Part shown: positions 34,985 to 45,800 of the stretch, in pieces
Layout: each line of letters starts with the position of its first letter
Position numbering within the stretch: position 1 is the first letter of the stretch
Source: Flaviramulus multivorans
GTDB lineage: Bacteria; Bacteroidota; Bacteroidia; Flavobacteriales; Flavobacteriaceae
DNA length: 64,000 bases
Reading direction: 5' to 3'
Assembly: GCF_021728415.1 (NCBI RefSeq)
Contig: NZ_JAKKDV010000008.1
Coordinates: 1 to 64,000 of the forward strand
Program-made: the position numbers and the translations under genes
Notes under the pieces: generated by a model
What the model saw: only the letters and a program-made list of their open reading frames with translations
Told to the model about the DNA's origin: nothing
Database searches by the model: none

Positions 34985-35429
34985 ACTTTTAAGAACCGAT
35001 TCAAAACACATAGACTTTATAAATTTAGTAAAGCAACTCAATGCTTATTTAAAAATAGTGGATGGTGATGAGCATGATTTTTATATGCAATACAATAATA
35101 TTGATGTTTTAAAACACACCATTGTAGCCTATTCGGATGAAAAGCCAGTTGGCTGTGGCGCATTTAAAAAGTTTGATGAAAATAGCGTTGAAATAAAACG
35201 TATGTACACCTCAACAGAGACAAGAAGTCAAGGGATTGCGACAAATATTTTGAACGGATTAGAGATATGGGCTAAGGAATTAGGTTATACGTCGTGTATT
35301 CTAGAAACAGGTAAAAGACAAGTTGAGGCTGTTAATTTTTATAAAAAAAATAATTATCAAATCATACCAAATTTTGGTCAATACAAGAATATAGAAAATA
35401 GTTTGTGCTTTAAAAAAGAAATCTTATAA
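34977..35429 (+). CDS. GNAT-family N-acetyltransferase
   Basis: A 150-residue acetyltransferase: VAYSDEKPVGCGAFKKFDE, the acetyl-CoA binding motif EIKRMYTSTETRSQGIATNIL, and ILETGKRQVEAVNFYKKNNY. The acceptor is unknown. The start lies within the end of the preceding gene (8-bp overlap) and the stop abuts the ATG of the heme A synthase gene. Confidence 0.9.
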   Translation: MIKLLRTDSKHIDFINLVKQLNAYLKIVDGDEHDFYMQYNNIDVLKHTIVAYSDEKPVGCGAFKKFDENSVEIKRMYTSTETRSQGIATNILNGLEIWAKELGYTSCILETGKRQVEAVNFYKKNNYQIIPNFGQYKNIENSLCFKKEIL

Positions 35430-36446
35430 ATGAAAAAAGATAACAAAAAAGTCATTTATTGGCTATTAACTGGTTGTTTACTCATTTTTATAATGGTAAT
35501 CGTTGGTGGCATTACCAGATTAACACACTCTGGTCTATCAATTTCTAATTACAAATTAATTTCAGGAACAATTCCACCTATGAATGAGGTCGAATGGCAA
35601 GAAGCTTTTGATTTGTATAAGCAATATCCAGAATACCAAAAGCTTAACAACCACTTCAATTTAGAAGATTTTAAGGACATCTATTTTTGGGAATGGCTAC
35701 ATCGTGTTATTGGACGTTTTATTGGCTTAGTCTTTTTAATTCCTTTTTTATACTTTTTAATTACCAAACAGTTATCAAAGCCTACCATCAAAAAAGCGCT
35801 TGTTCTTTTAAGTTTAGGTGCATTCCAAGGGTTTCTAGGATGGTACATGGTTAAAAGCGGATTAGTAGATAATCCAGATGTCAGCCATTATAGATTAGCA
35901 GCACATTTAACTACCGCGTTCTTAACCTTTGCCTATACGTTTTGGGTAGCATTAGATTTGATATTTCCAAATAAAAAACAAGTTGATACTTCCATTAGAA
36001 ATTTAATACGATTCGGACTTGCTTTGCTAATAATTCAAATTATTTATGGTGCTTTTGTTGCTGGATTAGATGCTGGATTTATACATAATCATTGGCCAAT
36101 GATGAGCGAAGGAAAATTTATGCATGAAACGGTTTATATTGAACAAAATCCTATTTATAAAAACTTTTTTGAAGGTAAAAGTGGTGTACAGTTTGTTCAT
36201 AGAATTTTAGCATATTTTGTTGTTGGTTTTATTATTATTATATACATAAAGTCTAAAAAAATAGCTTTAACAAATTACCAATCAAAAGGTATAAACACCT
36301 TGTTAATAATGGTTTTTATACAATTTCTTTTAGGTGTTCTAACTATTCTATTACAAGTACCTGTTTGGTTGGGTGTAGCACATCAAGTTGGTGCTTTTTT
36401 CTTATTAACTGCTATGACATTTACATTACATCGTTTTACAAAATAA
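35430..36446 (+). CDS. Heme A synthase (COX15/CtaA family)
   Basis: A 338-residue membrane enzyme oxidising heme O to heme A for aa3-type cytochrome oxidase. It has eight predicted helices in two four-helix bundles; heme-ligand histidines fit the LWR/GGITRLTHSGLSI loop, EWLHRVIGRFIGL, RLAAHLTTAFLTF, QFVHRILAYF and GVAHQVGAFFLL. Length and order match alphaproteobacterial and mitochondrial COX15 rather than short Bacillus CtaA. No promoter is seen, so it is probably read from upstream. Confidence 0.92.
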   Translation: MKKDNKKVIYWLLTGCLLIFIMVIVGGITRLTHSGLSISNYKLISGTIPPMNEVEWQEAFDLYKQYPEYQKLNNHFNLEDFKDIYFWEWLHRVIGRFIGLVFLIPFLYFLITKQLSKPTIKKALVLLSLGAFQGFLGWYMVKSGLVDNPDVSHYRLAAHLTTAFLTFAYTFWVALDLIFPNKKQVDTSIRNLIRFGLALLIIQIIYGAFVAGLDAGFIHNHWPMMSEGKFMHETVYIEQNPIYKNFFEGKSGVQFVHRILAYFVVGFIIIIYIKSKKIALTNYQSKGINTLLIMVFIQFLLGVLTILLQVPVWLGVAHQVGAFFLLTAMTFTLHRFTK

Positions 36447-36458
36447 TTTAAAAAAGTC

Positions 36459-36466
36459 TACCTTTG
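36459..36466 (+). promoter_or_regulatory. -7 box upstream of the pRiA4b-ORF3-like gene
   Basis: TACCTTTG followed by TAGCATAATT, 17 nt before the ATG at 36484, in a 37-bp gap. Confidence 0.5.
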
Positions 36467-36483
36467 TAGCATAATTATTAGCA

Positions 36484-36996
36484 ATGATTTACCGATTTAG
36501 AGTTATACTAGATAATGATACCGAAGAAGATGTTTTTCGCGATTTAGAAATTCGTGAAACAGATACGCTTGAAGATTTACATAACATAATTACCCAATCT
36601 TTCGGTTTTGATGGTACCGAAATGGCGTCATTTTATATAAGTAACGATTCTTGGGAACAGGGAGAAGAAATATCTTTATTTGATTTAAGTGAAGATAATT
36701 CTGCGAGGTTAATGAATGAAACGACTATTAATGATGTGGTTCATGAAATTCAGCCTAAACTTATATATGTTTACGACTTTTTGAGTATGTGGACATTCTA
36801 TGTAGAACTTGCTGAAATAGTTGATGAGCTTGAAGGGTTTGATTACCCAAATTTAATGTTTGTACAGGGTCAAGTTCCTGATACAGCGCCAGAAAAATTA
36901 TTTGAAGCTGATGAAGATGATGATTTTGATGAGTTTGAAGATGGTATTGATGTTGATGATTACGACTCATTAGACTTTGATGAGCACTGGAATTAA
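36484..36996 (+). CDS. Plasmid pRiA4b ORF-3-like protein
   Basis: A 170-residue acidic protein: MIYRFRVILDNDTEEDVFRDL, TLEDLHNIITQSFGFDGTEM and YVYDFLSMWTFYVEL match the IS1096-passenger/pRiA4b ORF-3 fold, which is common in chromosomes and not evidence of a mobile element here. The C-terminus is extremely acidic (EADEDDDFDEFEDGIDVDDY). Function unknown. It converges on the next gene with a 3-bp gap. Confidence 0.8.
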   Translation: MIYRFRVILDNDTEEDVFRDLEIRETDTLEDLHNIITQSFGFDGTEMASFYISNDSWEQGEEISLFDLSEDNSARLMNETTINDVVHEIQPKLIYVYDFLSMWTFYVELAEIVDELEGFDYPNLMFVQGQVPDTAPEKLFEADEDDDFDEFEDGIDVDDYDSLDFDEHWN

Positions 36997-36999
36997 GGT

Positions 37000-38061
37000 T
37001 TATTTTAAATTTTCCAAATTAACATTTTCGTAGTTACGAGTTAAAAACTCTAAGGAGAATTTTAAAATTTCCCCCATGTTTTTAGATCGTTTAAAATTCA
37101 CGTCTTGCGTGTATTCAAATATTGTCATTTTAAGTGAATCAATATTTTCTTCTTTTGAAATAGAATCTCCTAGCATACAAGTAAGTAGTTGGTTTATTCT
37201 ATCATGAAAACTCTTTAAACGTTTCACTAAAATGGAGCGTTCCTCTGTTTTATACTGATGAATAGATAACTTCTCCATACTTTCGGAAACCAATTCAACC
37301 ATTTTTAAATTCTCTTTAAAAAACTGTGGTCGGTATATATTAAACTTTCCTTCATAAGATTGCTGATCAAAATCTATAGGTCTAATTTTATACACCACAT
37401 GATCAAAATCATGTGTAGGAACAATAACGTAGTTATACGACCTCATATCTCCTAAAAGGCGAATCATGCAACGCTCATTAAATTTCACAAACTCTTTTGC
37501 AATCTGAGATTTTTCAGATTTATCACATTTTGGCAAAAAATTCTTTATAAACTCATCACCCGGAATTCCTGCAATATGTTCTTCAATTAGCGTGTTTTTG
37601 TAAACTAGAAAATTGAGATTATACGGTGATAACATATGCTCTAATTCTAAACCATAAACGCGAGAAGCATCCGCAGTTTTTACATAAAAATAGGTAAAGT
37701 TATCATTTAATATATTCCTGATTTTTATTCTGAATGGCTTAGAATTCCCAAAAGTGCAATAATCAATAGCATCTACATTTAAAAATGGGATGGTGTCTTC
37801 GTTTCCATCAGAATGTAAAATTGTATATACTTTTTTAAGGGATAAATCTATCTCTTCTCTTTCATAATCGTTATAATAAACCCGAATCCAAAGTGTGTCA
37901 TTATCCTCCTTATCATAAACGACAATAGAACCTTGAAATCGCAACAAATCATCATAAAAAATAGGAATTTTTATATTTCTATTATATTCTGATAAATAAT
38001 TGTGTAATTTATCATTTATAGGGAATGACGGCTTTTTCTTTGATATTTTTAAATCTTGCAT
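37000..38061 (-). CDS. Unrecognised protein with a kinase-like catalytic pattern
   Basis: A 353-residue soluble protein with no signal peptide; I do not recognise a named family. The N-terminal half is beta-rich (IYVV-type strands, FYVKTADASRVYGLELEHML). The middle reads RLLGDMRSYNYVIVPTH (D205 with N210 five residues on) followed by VYKIRPIDFDQQSYEG (D230, D232). The D-x4-N then DF(D) arrangement is that of the catalytic and metal-binding loops of protein-kinase-like phosphotransferases. K128 and E139/E141 could supply the Lys-Glu pair. This is inference from pattern only. The C-terminal 90 residues are helical. Confidence 0.7.
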   Translation of the reverse strand: MQDLKISKKKPSFPINDKLHNYLSEYNRNIKIPIFYDDLLRFQGSIVVYDKEDNDTLWIRVYYNDYEREEIDLSLKKVYTILHSDGNEDTIPFLNVDAIDYCTFGNSKPFRIKIRNILNDNFTYFYVKTADASRVYGLELEHMLSPYNLNFLVYKNTLIEEHIAGIPGDEFIKNFLPKCDKSEKSQIAKEFVKFNERCMIRLLGDMRSYNYVIVPTHDFDHVVYKIRPIDFDQQSYEGKFNIYRPQFFKENLKMVELVSESMEKLSIHQYKTEERSILVKRLKSFHDRINQLLTCMLGDSISKEENIDSLKMTIFEYTQDVNFKRSKNMGEILKFSLEFLTRNYENVNLENLK

Positions 38062-38131
38062 AGGCTTATAACTTATTCAAATTTAATGCTTTTTATAATA
38101 GGCTTGTAACAAAAATTAAGGACTGTCGTCA

Positions 38132-38139
38132 TACTTTTG
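38132..38139 (+). promoter_or_regulatory. -7 box of the ABC transporter operon
   Basis: TACTTTTG on the plus strand, about 48 nt before the TTG start codon at 38188. The leader contains CCTAAGTTGG (38160-38169), a word also present at 58720-58729. Confidence 0.45.
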
Positions 38140-38187
38140 TAACTAACCCATGCTAATTACCTAAGTTGGCATAAAAACCATTACAGT

Positions 38188-39090
38188 TTGGAATCTATTC
38201 TTACTATTAACAATCTTACAAAAAAATTTGGCTATTTAACCGCTGTTAAAGACCTATCATTCTCCATAAACAAAGGTAATGTTTACGGTATTTTAGGACC
38301 TAACGGAAGTGGGAAATCTACAACACTTGGAGTTGTTTTAAATGTTGTAAATAAAACAGAAGGTAGTTTTCATTGGTTTGATGGTAAAACGTCAACGCAT
38401 GATGCCTTAAAAAAAGTAGGCGCTATCATTGAACGTCCAAATTTTTACCCTTACATGACTGCTTCACAAAATCTGAAATTGGTTTGTAAAATTAAGGGTG
38501 TTGATTATAGTAAAATAGATGAAAAACTTGAAATTGTTGGTCTTTTAGATAGAAAAAACAGTAAGTTTAAAACCTACTCTTTGGGTATGAAACAGCGTTT
38601 AGCTATTGCTTCGGCCCTACTTAACGATCCTGAAATTTTAATTCTAGACGAACCCACCAATGGCTTAGATCCACAAGGGATTCATCAAATTCGTGAAATT
38701 ATTAAAGAAATAGCCACACAAGGCACAACTATTTTGTTGGCTTCACATTTATTAGACGAAGTTGAAAAAGTATGTTCACATGTTGTAGTGCTTCGTAAAG
38801 GGGTCAAATTATATTCAGGTCGAGTTGATGAAATGATTTCCAGTCATGGCTTTTTTGAGTTAAAATGTAATAAGCAAAGTGAATTAGTAGAATTATTAGA
38901 AAACAATAAAATTTTTGGTAAAATTAAAGTCAAAGATAATTTAGTTACAGCGTTTTTGAATGAACCTATGAACTCTGAAGATTTTAATAAATTTTTGTTT
39001 GAAAAAGGAATTATTCTAACGCATTTAGTGCAACGCAAAGAAAGTTTAGAAGAGCAATTTTTACAATTAACTGACAACCAAAAAAACTAA
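38188..39090 (+). CDS. ABC transporter ATP-binding protein
   Basis: A 300-residue ATPase: Walker A GILGPNGSGKSTTLG, signature YSLGMKQRLAIASAL, Walker B PEILILDEPTNGL, and H-loop ILLASHLLDEVEKV. The start codon appears to be TTG (38188, MESILTINNLTKKFGYL); no ATG precedes the conserved ENLTKKFG-type region. It forms an exporter with the permease 10 bp downstream. Substrate unknown. Confidence 0.92.
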   Translation: MESILTINNLTKKFGYLTAVKDLSFSINKGNVYGILGPNGSGKSTTLGVVLNVVNKTEGSFHWFDGKTSTHDALKKVGAIIERPNFYPYMTASQNLKLVCKIKGVDYSKIDEKLEIVGLLDRKNSKFKTYSLGMKQRLAIASALLNDPEILILDEPTNGLDPQGIHQIREIIKEIATQGTTILLASHLLDEVEKVCSHVVVLRKGVKLYSGRVDEMISSHGFFELKCNKQSELVELLENNKIFGKIKVKDNLVTAFLNEPMNSEDFNKFLFEKGIILTHLVQRKESLEEQFLQLTDNQKN

Positions 39091-39100
39091 ATCCAACCAC

Positions 39101-39925
39101 ATGTTACGACTTTTAAATTTAGAATTACAAAAATTACTACTAAACAGAACCAGTAAAATCCTGATTTTTGTATCCTTTATATTACCTTTTTTTGTAATTC
39201 TTTTATCATCCTTAAAAATAAATGTTTTTGGTTTTTTTACCCTAGAATTAGGTGAATTAGGTGTCTTTAATTTTCCTATAATTTGGCATTTAACAACTTT
39301 TTTTGCATCACAATTCAAGTTCTTTTTTGCCATTGTAGTAGTTAGCATGATTGGGAATGAGTATAGCAACAAAACCATAAAACAAAACTTAATTGATGGG
39401 TTGAGTAAAAAGGAATTTATACTATCAAAATTCTATACTTTGGTATTCTTTTCTCTAGTATCAACTATTTTAATAGGCCTCATTTCCTTGTGTATTGGTT
39501 TGTATTATTCAAGCTATAATGAGTTTTCAATAATAATCAGAGAAACCAATTTTTTAGTGGCTTATTTTGTGAAATTAGTTGGCTTTTTTAGTTTGTGTTT
39601 ATTCTTTGGAATGTTAATAAAGCGTTCTGCTTTTGCCCTAGCCTTTTTATTTATACTTTTCATTCTAGAGTGGATTACTTTTGGATTAATAGTTTGGAAA
39701 TTTGATGCTTCTATAGCAGAAAAAATACAGAATTTCTTTCCACTAAAATCAATGTATAAATTAATTGACCAGCCTTTTCAGAGAATTGCTATGACTAAGT
39801 TTCCAGACAAGGCAGAATTAGCTTATGATTATGCTGTTCATTGGCACGAATTTGTTATTGTTATTTGTTGGACTGCCTTATTTATCTTTTTATCGTATAG
39901 ATTATTAAAAAAGCGAGATTTATAA
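39101..39925 (+). CDS. ABC-2 type permease
   Basis: A 274-residue membrane protein with six helices; VSMIGNEYSNKTIKQNLIDGLSKKEF is the conserved coupling loop of ABC-2 permeases. It is the membrane partner of the upstream ATPase. The stop codon overlaps the -7 box of the following T9SS gene, so the next gene has its own promoter. Confidence 0.9.
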   Translation: MLRLLNLELQKLLLNRTSKILIFVSFILPFFVILLSSLKINVFGFFTLELGELGVFNFPIIWHLTTFFASQFKFFFAIVVVSMIGNEYSNKTIKQNLIDGLSKKEFILSKFYTLVFFSLVSTILIGLISLCIGLYYSSYNEFSIIIRETNFLVAYFVKLVGFFSLCLFFGMLIKRSAFALAFLFILFILEWITFGLIVWKFDASIAEKIQNFFPLKSMYKLIDQPFQRIAMTKFPDKAELAYDYAVHWHEFVIVICWTALFIFLSYRLLKKRDL

Positions 39926-39933
39926 TATCTTTG
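39926..39933 (+). promoter_or_regulatory. -7 box of the first T9SS exoprotein gene
   Basis: TATCTTTG just after the permease stop codon, 20 nt upstream of the ATG at 39954; followed by GATAGCTATC, a short palindrome. Confidence 0.5.
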
Positions 39934-39953
39934 ATAGCTATCGCTATGAAAAG

Positions 39954-42674
39954 ATGAAAAAAATAATATTATTCGCGATTTTTAATTTTGTTTGTTTAAG
40001 TGTTTTCCCTCAATATGAAGCTTCAAATTGGTATTTTGGTGAAAATGCTGGCATCAAATTCAACCTTGGTAATAATACTATAACTAGAACTTCTAATGGG
40101 CAATTAAATACCCGCGAGGGATGTTCTTCAATTTCTGACGATTCCGGTAATTTATTGTTTTATACTGATGGGGTTACTGTCTGGAATCAAAATCATCTGC
40201 AAATGCAAAATGGTTTTGGATTAAATGGAGATTCTTCTAGTACTCAATCGGCCATTATCGTACCCAAACCTAATGACACTGATATATTCTATGTTTTTAC
40301 AGTGGACAATGGTTTAAATGGTATGAACAATGGTTTAAACTATTCTGAAATTGATATGACTCTTGATGGTGGTTTAGGTGCTGTTATAACAAAAAATATC
40401 AATTTACTTCCCCGTTGTTCGGAAAAAATAACTGCGGTTTTGAAAGACTGTATTTCTAAATCTATTTGGGTAGTTACTTTTGCTTCAGTTGATGGAAATC
40501 AGGGCCCTTACAACACCTATCATGCCTTTGAGGTAAGTGATACTGGTATAAGTACAACATCGGTAAAATCAACTTTTAATTTGTTTATTTCGGATGCAAG
40601 GGGTTACCTAAAGTTATCGCCAGATGGCACGAAGGTAGCAAGTGCTAATGCTAAAGACGGGTTATATATTTATGATTTTGATGTAGCTACTGGTATACTT
40701 TCTAATGAGCAATCTATACAAATATACTCAAGCAATGGTAGCCCATTCCCTTATGGCGTTGAATTTTCTCCAGATAGTCAACTGCTTTATATTCATTCTT
40801 CAAACGACTTTTTCGATCAACAAAATCCAAACAACTCTAACGACCCTTCAAACCATACCTCTGCGTTAGTTCAGTTTAATCTAAATGCGGCCGATATTGA
40901 AGCAAGTCAAATTATGATTGATGAACAACAGCTTTATAGAGGTGGTTTACAACTGGGTCCCGATGGAAAAATTTATAGAGCTTTAAGTGCATCCTATTCT
41001 CAAGGTCTCCCATATTTGGGTATTATTCAAAATCCTAATACGCTTGGATTAGGTTGTAACTATGTCCATAATGCTTTTAGTTTATCACCATTTAGATCTT
41101 CTCAAGGACTTCCTCCTTTTATAGCATCCTTTTTTAACACGGAAATAGATATCATAAAAAACGGAGAAAGCTCCAGTAACTTAGCGCTTTGTGATGGTGA
41201 TAGTTATACTTTAACCTCAGAAATATTACCTGGTGCTTCTTATATATGGACTAGAGACAAAGTTGTTTTACCAGAAACAACCTATGATTTAGAGGTATTT
41301 CAAGCAGGACAATATGAGGTTTATATTGAACCTAACAATGGAGATTGTGCCATTGAAGGTCAAGCTTTTGTAGAATTCAACCCCAACCCCGATGCTTTTA
41401 ACCATACCCTTTTACAATGTGACGAAGATGGTTTGGTTGATGGTTTTACTACGTTTAACCTTACAGAGGCTAATGAAGATTTAGCTGGTACAACTACGGA
41501 TAGATCTACCAAATTCTATACTGATGTATCTAGAATTAATGAGATAAATGGTGCTGCTTTTAATAATACAGCGAATCCACAAACTATTTATGTTGAAGTT
41601 ATTGATGACCGAACCGGGTGTTTTAGTTATTCCGAACTAACCCTTAGTGTAAGCGTAACTGATGCAAATAATGCCGCTTTACCTGCTGTGTGCGATGATG
41701 ATGGCGTTGAAGATGGTCTTCATCTATTTGATTTAAGCGATGCCGATAGCTTAATTCTTAACGGATTACCAACTACGAATTTAGATATAGCCTATTACCA
41801 AACCTATGATGATGCCTTGTTAGAACAAAACAATTTAGGAACTTCTTACACAAACACGATGCCTTATTCGCAAACCATTTATGCTCGAGTTGAAAATCAA
41901 AATAATTGCTATGGTATTAGCGAAGTTGAACTAACTGTTAACCAGCTTCCTGATATTGATATGCAGGGTGTTGCAAATTACTGCTTGAATTTCTCTCCAG
42001 CAACCATTCCTATTAATGCAGCGGTTTTAAACGATTCTCCTAATAATTACAGCTACATCTGGTCTACAGGTGAAAGTACTTATGAGATAAATGTTAATCA
42101 AATTGGGACTTATAATGTTACTGTTACTAATGCCAATGGTTGTACAAAAGAAAGAACTGTTACCATAGAACCATCAAACATAGCTACTTTTGAATCCATT
42201 AAAGTTATTGATGCCACTGCAAATAATACCATTACCGTTATAGTCTCTGGCGAAGGCGTTTATGAATACAGATTACTTGATAGCAATAACGTAGTGGTGG
42301 CACCTTATCAGGAAAGTAACGTGTTCGAAAATGTTTCTCCCGGTATTTATACGGTTTATGTAAAGGATATAAAAAATAATTGTGGCGTTGTTAATGACAA
42401 AGTATCCGTTATTGGTTTTCCTAAATTCTTTACACCTAATAATGATGGCATTCATGATACATGGCAAGTATCAGGAGTTTCAGAAATGTTCCAACCTAAT
42501 ACTAAAGTGCTTATTTTTAATAGATTTGGTAAATTAATTAAGGAACTAAGCCCCACTGGAGAAGGATGGGATGGTACTTTTAATGGTGGTAAATTACCAA
42601 GTGATGATTATTGGTTTTCTGTGAAATTACAAGATGGTAGAATTTTTAAAAATCATTTTACATTGAAATATTAA
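39954..42674 (+). CDS. T9SS type B secreted protein with N-terminal propeller-like region
   Basis: A 906-residue exported protein. A signal peptide (to about VFPQ, residue 19) precedes a 400-residue beta-propeller-like region (NWYFGENAGIKFNLG, GNLLFYTDGVTVWNQNH, YGVEFSPDSQLLYIHSS, GLQLGPDGKIYRA). An Ig-like module, two acidic repeats (QCDEDGLVDGFTTFNLTEA, VCDDDGVEDGLHLFDLSDA), another Ig-like module, and the C-terminal gliding-type sorting domain (FPKFFTPNNDGIHDTW to the end) follow. It should be exported by the type IX system and attached to the cell surface. First of three tandem relatives. Confidence 0.9.
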   Translation: MKKIILFAIFNFVCLSVFPQYEASNWYFGENAGIKFNLGNNTITRTSNGQLNTREGCSSISDDSGNLLFYTDGVTVWNQNHLQMQNGFGLNGDSSSTQSAIIVPKPNDTDIFYVFTVDNGLNGMNNGLNYSEIDMTLDGGLGAVITKNINLLPRCSEKITAVLKDCISKSIWVVTFASVDGNQGPYNTYHAFEVSDTGISTTSVKSTFNLFISDARGYLKLSPDGTKVASANAKDGLYIYDFDVATGILSNEQSIQIYSSNGSPFPYGVEFSPDSQLLYIHSSNDFFDQQNPNNSNDPSNHTSALVQFNLNAADIEASQIMIDEQQLYRGGLQLGPDGKIYRALSASYSQGLPYLGIIQNPNTLGLGCNYVHNAFSLSPFRSSQGLPPFIASFFNTEIDIIKNGESSSNLALCDGDSYTLTSEILPGASYIWTRDKVVLPETTYDLEVFQAGQYEVYIEPNNGDCAIEGQAFVEFNPNPDAFNHTLLQCDEDGLVDGFTTFNLTEANEDLAGTTTDRSTKFYTDVSRINEINGAAFNNTANPQTIYVEVIDDRTGCFSYSELTLSVSVTDANNAALPAVCDDDGVEDGLHLFDLSDADSLILNGLPTTNLDIAYYQTYDDALLEQNNLGTSYTNTMPYSQTIYARVENQNNCYGISEVELTVNQLPDIDMQGVANYCLNFSPATIPINAAVLNDSPNNYSYIWSTGESTYEINVNQIGTYNVTVTNANGCTKERTVTIEPSNIATFESIKVIDATANNTITVIVSGEGVYEYRLLDSNNVVVAPYQESNVFENVSPGIYTVYVKDIKNNCGVVNDKVSVIGFPKFFTPNNDGIHDTWQVSGVSEMFQPNTKVLIFNRFGKLIKELSPTGEGWDGTFNGGKLPSDDYWFSVKLQDGRIFKNHFTLKY

Positions 42675-42773
42675 ACATTAAAACCAATTTAAGTGCACTT
42701 TCTCCTATTTTTTTTGTGTTTCACCTAAAAAAAATCTACTTTTCGTTCTAAATTTATTCTGGAAAACTAGAAT

Positions 42774-42781
42774 TATTTTTG
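42774..42781 (+). promoter_or_regulatory. -7 box of the 1629-residue exoprotein gene
   Basis: TATTTTTG followed by CACAAAG, 31 nt before the ATG at 42813. Confidence 0.5.
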
Positions 42782-42812
42782 CACAAAGACCCAAACAGAA
42801 AACCTACAAGGT

Positions 42813-45800
42813 ATGAGATTTATTTACTACATCTTATTTATACTTATTTTTAGTAGTAATTCCATTTTTTCTCAACAAATATCAGTTGATGATTCTGTTG
42901 GTTTACAATCGCTCATATTAGACAATTTAGTTGACGGTTGTGTTGATATTACCAATATCAGTTCATCAGTTAATGGTAATTCGCACGGTTTTACAAGTTA
43001 TGCTTACTTTGAAAGAGCCGGTTCGAATTTTCCATTTGAAAATGGTATTGTTCTATCTACTGGCGGTGCAGCATCGGGTGGTAATGCTGTTAGAACTCCT
43101 ACATTAAGTGAAGGTTCTTCAGCTTGGGGTACAGATCCCGATTTAGAAGCGGCTTTAGGTGTCACAAACACCGTCAATGCCACGTCTATTGAATTCGATT
43201 TTGTTTCAATTTCAAATCAATTTCATTTTAATTATTTATTAGCATCTGAAGAGTATTTTGGAATAAACCCTTGTCAATTTTCAGATGGTTTTGTTTTTCT
43301 TATCAAAGAAGCTGGAACTGCTGACCCTTATCAAAACATTGCGTTAGTTCCTGGTACTACTACGCCTGTTAATACCAACACCATTCATGATGAAATTTTT
43401 GGTGTTTGTGCTGCTCAAAATGACCAATACTTTGATGGATATAATATCGGAGATACGAATTACAATGGTAGAACTACTGTTTTAACAGCTTCTGGTAGTA
43501 TATTACCAAATGTAACTTACCATATTAAACTGATTATAGCAGATCAAACTGATGGAACTTTTGATTCCGCCGTCTTTATCGAAGGTGATAGCTTTAGAAT
43601 TTTAGACCTAGGTTCAGATGTTGAAACCTGTGCTGGTTCTGTTCTCTTGGATGCAGATTTGCAAAATCCATTAGCATCTTATGCTTGGTATTTAAATGGG
43701 AGCTTAATAACTGGTGCTATTACACCCACTTATAATGCTATTCAAGATGGAACATATAGGGTTGAAGTTTCTGTACCAGTAAATGGTTCAAATTGTGTTG
43801 AGGAAGATGAAATTGTAGTCGTTCTTAATACAGAAGAACCGATAAATCAAATATCTGATTATGAAATATGTGATGATGCCAGTGAAGATGGCATAGAAAT
43901 TTTTGACCTTAGTACAAAAAATTCAGAATTAATAAGTAATATACCCTTTACAAACTACGCCTTTTCATATCATTTTTCGGATTCGGATGCAAGAAACAAT
44001 TTAAACCCTATAACTACACCCATAGCAAACACATCAAACCCTCAAGCGATTTATGTTAGAATTGATGACTTAGATAGCGATTGTTTTTCCTATACATCCT
44101 TTAACTTAGTTGTAAATTCTGTTCCAAATATAGTAGACCCTACCGATTTAGAGGTTTGTGATGGTGATGATAGTCCTGATGGGTATGCGGTAATAGATTT
44201 ATCACAAAAAAATGATGAAATTACAGGCGGTCAAACTAATATGCTAGTAACATATCACTACAACAGTTTAGATGCAAGCACTGGTAATAACCCAATCCCA
44301 ATTCCGTATATAAACACCAATACTCCAACAGACTCTGTATTTGTTAGGGTAGTAAATACATCTACTGGTTGTGTAAACACCACAACTTTAAACGTTAATG
44401 TAACCATAAGTCCTATTGCAAACAGGGATACACAATATATTGATGCTTGTGACAGAGATTTAGATGGTAGCGCTACTTTTGATTTAACAGAAGTGATAGA
44501 TGATATACTAGCAGGCCTAACAGGTGTTACAACTACCTTTCATGTTTCTTACTCTGATGCTCAAGATGGTATTAACGTTATAGCAGATGAAACGAATTAT
44601 CAGTATACAAATGCGGTAATAGAACCTGGTTCAGCAACAATATATTTGAGAATTGTTGATGATGCTACAGGCTGTTTTACTATTGTTCCTTTTGAAATTC
44701 ACACCAATTTATTGCTTACAGGCACAGATACTGGTGATTTTGCGCTATGTGATAATAACGATGATAGCACAGATGCTTTAAATTTTGATTTGTTTACTGT
44801 AGAAAGCTACATTGCTAATGATTTACCAACTACCATTACGGTGTCTTTCTTCGAAACTGAAGATGATAGGGATAACAATGTAAACGCCATTGATAAATCA
44901 CAATTATATGCGGCTGTAAGTCCAAAAGTATTGTACATACGAATTGATAATGGCGAGTGTATTGAAAATACTCAGATTACATTATTGGTAAACCCTATAC
45001 TATTATTCGATAATGTGGTAATACCTTACTGCGATGATAATGATGATGGTATTGCAAGTATTGATTTACATTCACTTGATAGTATTATAACTTCAGGTAA
45101 TACAGACTTTACGGTAACTTATTTTCCAACAGATGCCGATGCACAAAGTAATAATACTGCCAATCAATTACCCCCATTTTATACCAATACTAATTCTATT
45201 GAGACTATTTATGCTCGAATTGAAAATATAGATTCAGGTTGCTCAACTGTAAATCCTTTTCAAATTGAGGTATTGGTGGCTCCTTCAGCAACTGAACCAA
45301 TAGATGTTATTATTTGTGATAATGATCAAGATGGGTTTTCAATTATTAACCTTGAGGCTAAAATTGATGAGGCAGTTTCAAATAACAGAACAGGTTTAGA
45401 TATTAACGTTTTTACTTCTTTTGAAGATGCCGATACTAACACTAACGCTATTCCTGTTGGTGATAGAAATGCTTATAATACCGATACTCAAACTATATAT
45501 ATTCGGATTGAAGATGCTTTAAGTGGGACTGGATGCTATACCATTGTTTCGTTTGAAGCCATAGTAAACACTTTGCCCATTTTCCCTGTAATAAGCAATT
45601 TCCAAATTTGTGAAGATGATGGTGATGCTTTTGCTGATTTTTTATTAGTTGATAAAGACGCTGAAATTTTAAACGGACAAACGGGTAAAGAAGTATTTTA
45701 TTTTGAAGATGCTGCTTTCACAATTCCTATTGATAAAAATAATATTTATCGCAATACAACAAGTCCGCAAACCATTTATGTCCGCGTTGAAAATATTACC

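Noticed and set aside
36484-36996. pRiA4b ORF-3/IS1096 passenger similarity as a sign of a mobile element
   Set aside because: No transposase, inverted repeats or target duplication are seen; this family is widely chromosomal.
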